A stretch of 32,852 bases of DNA from Bacteroidales bacterium (GTDB lineage: Bacteria > Bacteroidota > Bacteroidia > Bacteroidales > P3). The position numbers were made by a program, and so were the translations under genes. The notes under the pieces are model-generated. The model was not told where the DNA came from. It saw nothing but the letters and a program-made list of their open reading frames with translations, and searched no databases. The stretch is from the NCBI GenBank assembly GCA_024400565.1, contig JAKSMQ010000026.1, positions 1 to 32,852 of the forward strand. Direction: 5' to 3'. Every line of letters starts with the position of its first letter. The first letter of the stretch is position 1. Shown piece by piece: positions 30,472-32,852 of the stretch.

Positions 30472-32852
30472 ATGGCAAAAGAAAAAAAGTTTATGACTTG
30501 CGATGGTAACTGCGCTGCTGCTACTATAGCATACATGTTCAGTGAAGTCGCTGCTATCTATCCTATCACTCCCTCCTCGCCCATGGCTGAGTACATCGAC
30601 GAGTGGGCTGCTGCAGGTCGTAAGAACCTCTTTGGCGAGACCGTAAAGGTTGTAGAGATGCAGTCTGAGGCTGGTGCTGCCGGTGCAGTACACGGTTCTC
30701 TCCAGGCTGGTGCTCTCACCACTACCTATACCGCTTCCCAGGGTCTTCTCCTCATGATCCCCAACATGTACAAGATCGCTGGTGAGCTTCTCCCCGGTGT
30801 ATTCCATGTTTCGGCTCGTGCTCTCGCAGCTCAGTCCCTCTCCATCTTCGGCGACCACGCTGACGTTATGTCCGCTCGCCAGACTGGTTTCGCTCTCCTC
30901 GCTACCAGCAGCGTACAGGAAGTTATGGACCTCGCTCCCGTAGCTCACCTCGCAGCTCTCGAGGGTCGCGTTCCCTTCATGCACTTCTTCGATGGTTTCC
31001 GTACCAGCCACGAGATCCAGAAGATCGAATGCCTCGATATGGAAGACCTCCGTCCTCTCGTAAACCAGGACGCTCTGAAACGCTATCGTGAGAACTGCCT
31101 CAACCCCGAGCACAGCGTAACCCGCGGTACTGCTCAGAACAGCGACGTTTACTTCCAGACTCGCGAAATCCAGAACAAGTACTACGATGCTCTCCCCGAG
31201 ATCGTAGCCAAATACATGAAAGAGATCTCCAAGCTCACCGGTCGTGAGTATGCTCCCTTCACCTACTATGGTGCTAAGGATGCTACCGACGTTATCGTAG
31301 CTATGGGTTCCGTTACCGAGACCGTTAAGACCGTTGTTGACTACCTCATGGCTCAGGGCAAGAAGGTTGGTGTTATCACCGTTCACCTCTATCGTCCTTT
31401 CAGCGTTAAGCACCTCATGGAGGTTATGCCCGCTAGCGTTAAGAACATCTGCGTTCTCGACCGCACCAAAGAGCCCGGCGCAAACGGCGATCCTCTCTAC
31501 CTCGACATCGTTGAGGCTTACAAGGGTAATGCAAACGTTAACATCATCGGCGGCCGCTATGGTCTCTCCAGTAAGGACACCACTCCCGCTCAGATCATTA
31601 GCGTTTTCAACAACCTTGAAGGCGAGAAGAAGAACCAGTTCACCATCGGTATCAACGATGATGTAACCTTCCGTTCTCTCCCCATCCTCCCCGAAATCTC
31701 CATCCTTCCCAAGGGTACTTTCGAAGCTCGTTTCTACGGCCTCGGTGCTGACGGTACCGTAGGTGCTAACAAGAACAGCATCAAGATTATCGGTGACAAC
31801 ACCAACAAGTACTCTCAGGCATACTTCGACTACGACTCCAAGAAGTCTGGCGGTTACACCTGCTCTCACCTCCGTTTCGGTGACAGCCCTCTGCCCGCTC
31901 CTTATCTCGTAGGTACCCCCGACTTCGTAGCAGTTCACGTACCCAGCTACCTCAGCAAGTACGACTGTCTCCGTGGTCTGAAAGACAATGGTACTTTCCT
32001 CTACAACTCTCCCTGGAGCGTAGAAGAGACCAAGAAGCAGCTGCCCGACTTCGTTAAGAAGTACCTGGCTCTGCATCACATCACCATGTACATCATCGAC
32101 GCTACTAAGATCGCTGGCGAGATTGGCCTTGGCAACCGTACCAACACCATCCTCCAGAGCGCATTCTTCAAGATCAGCGAAGTTATTCCTTACGACCTCG
32201 CCGTTGAGCAGATGAAGAAATTCATCGTGAAGTCCTACGGCCGCAAGGGTGAAGACGTAGTTAACAAGAACTACCAGGCTGTTGACCGTGGTGGCGAGAT
32301 CGTTAAGATCGACATCCCCGCAGAATGGGCTGACCTCCCCTGCACCACCGATTTCGCAGTTCCTCACTTCGATACCGACCCCGAGTTCATCGCTAAGGTT
32401 ATGCGCCCCATGGTTGCTCAGTGTGGTAACGACCTCCCCGTATCTGCATTCCTCGGTTGGGAAGATGGTACTTTCCCCGCTGGTACTACCGAGTACGAGA
32501 AACGCGGTGTTGCCGTTAAGATTCCCGCATGGAACGCTCAGAACTGTATCCAGTGTAACCAGTGCTCCCTCGTTTGCCCCCACGCAGCTATCCGTCCCGT
32601 TGTTATGACCGACGACGAGAAGAAGAATGCTCCCGCAAGCATGGAGACCGTTGTTATGAAGGCTCCCAAGGAGATGGCAGGTATGCATTTCCGCATGCAG
32701 GTTAGCGCTATGGACTGCACCGGTTGCGGCAACTGCGCCGATGTATGTCCCGCTAAGGAGAAAGCTCTCGTTATGATGCCTTTCGAAGGCCAGATGAACG
32801 AGGCTGAGAACTGGGAATACAGCCAGAAGAAAGTTACCTATAAGGACAACCT
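30472..32852 (+). CDS. nifJ: pyruvate:ferredoxin (flavodoxin) oxidoreductase, 5' part
   Basis: The frame from ATG 30472 (MAKEKKFMTCDGNCAAATIA) stays open to the window end: 793 codons of an enzyme usually near 1,180 residues, so the 3' third is missing. It oxidatively decarboxylates pyruvate to acetyl-CoA, reducing ferredoxin, a core step in anaerobes. Visible are the N-terminal pyrimidine-binding domain with YPITPSSPMAEY, the substrate-side TYTASQGLLLMIPNMYKIAG, the second domain DVIVAMGSVTETVKTVVDYL and two 4Fe-4S clusters: CIQCNQCSLVCP (Cys692, 695, 698, 702) and CTGCGNCADVCP (Cys749, 752, 755, 759). The TPP-binding domain lies beyond the end. Codon use is strongly biased, suggesting high expression, and this bias creates a 740-codon open frame on the opposite strand. 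It follows the partner-switch genes by 59 bp, perhaps with its own promoter. Confidence 0.96.
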   Translation, partial: MAKEKKFMTCDGNCAAATIAYMFSEVAAIYPITPSSPMAEYIDEWAAAGRKNLFGETVKVVEMQSEAGAAGAVHGSLQAGALTTTYTASQGLLLMIPNMYKIAGELLPGVFHVSARALAAQSLSIFGDHADVMSARQTGFALLATSSVQEVMDLAPVAHLAALEGRVPFMHFFDGFRTSHEIQKIECLDMEDLRPLVNQDALKRYRENCLNPEHSVTRGTAQNSDVYFQTREIQNKYYDALPEIVAKYMKEISKLTGREYAPFTYYGAKDATDVIVAMGSVTETVKTVVDYLMAQGKKVGVITVHLYRPFSVKHLMEVMPASVKNICVLDRTKEPGANGDPLYLDIVEAYKGNANVNIIGGRYGLSSKDTTPAQIISVFNNLEGEKKNQFTIGINDDVTFRSLPILPEISILPKGTFEARFYGLGADGTVGANKNSIKIIGDNTNKYSQAYFDYDSKKSGGYTCSHLRFGDSPLPAPYLVGTPDFVAVHVPSYLSKYDCLRGLKDNGTFLYNSPWSVEETKKQLPDFVKKYLALHHITMYIIDATKIAGEIGLGNRTNTILQSAFFKISEVIPYDLAVEQMKKFIVKSYGRKGEDVVNKNYQAVDRGGEIVKIDIPAEWADLPCTTDFAVPHFDTDPEFIAKVMRPMVAQCGNDLPVSAFLGWEDGTFPAGTTEYEKRGVAVKIPAWNAQNCIQCNQCSLVCPHAAIRPVVMTDDEKKNAPASMETVVMKAPKEMAGMHFRMQVSAMDCTGCGNCADVCPAKEKALVMMPFEGQMNEAENWEYSQKKVTYKDN

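Noticed and set aside
30466-32688. A 740-codon open frame on the minus strand opposite nifJ
   Set aside because: It is a by-product of the strong codon bias of nifJ. The plus-strand product has all motifs of the enzyme, while the antisense reading has no recognisable domain.

Overview
The window looks like the chromosome of a gut or rumen-type member of the Bacteroidales (Bacteroidota). Four things point there: the promoter motif TAnnTTTG recurs upstream of several genes on both strands; lipoproteins with Bacteroidetes-style SSC/AAC lipoboxes are frequent; a PorE-like component of the type IX secretion system and a FimB/Mfa2-like fimbrial lipoprotein are present; and the housekeeping set (MenA, a pyruvate:ferredoxin oxidoreductase, a ComEC without an obvious C-terminal nuclease domain) suits an anaerobic Bacteroidales. 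Prevotella or a relative is plausible, but I cannot fix the genus.

Layout. 1-2498 holds a minus-strand sigma factor / membrane protein / small membrane protein operon and a frameshifted small lipoprotein. 2774-4913 holds a lipoprotein and a ureohydrolase-fold protein that has lost its metal ligands. 5036-7153 is comEC on the plus strand, followed by tRNA-Ala(GGC) with a clear promoter and terminator. 7500-9967 is an AT-rich three-gene operon (TerB-like protein, four-helix coiled-coil membrane protein, VWA-like lipoprotein). It is bounded downstream by a strong terminator next to the tRNA and preceded by a long structured leader that contains an intrinsic terminator. 10982-13682 holds ugd and a fimbrial-like lipoprotein. 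14253-18738 holds an ECF sigma factor, miaA and porE. 18961-22003 holds a secreted trypsin-like protease, an internally repeated partner and a secreted coiled-coil protein. 22301-27123 is a minus-strand group: outer-membrane protein, mtnA, rbfA, a LolC/E-type permease, a Cys/His-repeat secreted protein and menA. 28056-30412 is a complete RsbW/RsbV/RsbU-type partner-switching module on the plus strand, followed by the 5' part of nifJ, which runs off the window.

Two observations stand out as possibly undescribed. First, several intergenic spacers (about 10583-10726, 21169-21300, 27338-27525 and 27624-27802) hold degenerate tandem arrays with a strict 11-bp period. Three of them are arranged as two arms of opposite orientation, with CA(C/T) anchors on the left arm and (A/G)TG anchors on the right. 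The loci share the period and the dyad more than the sequence. Second, the TerB/membrane/VWA operon is compact, differs in base composition from its neighbours, sits beside a tRNA gene and has a leader with mutually exclusive hairpins, one of which ends in seven T. It resembles a stress or defence cassette related to Ter-type systems but lacks recognisable TerC or TerD.

Also notable: the C-terminus of the PorE-like protein looks like a retropepsin-fold domain with the catalytic DTG replaced by DER, and the RsbU-type phosphatase has Asn where the family has its first metal-binding Asp. All functions are inferred from reading the sequence; no database search or folding computation was run.
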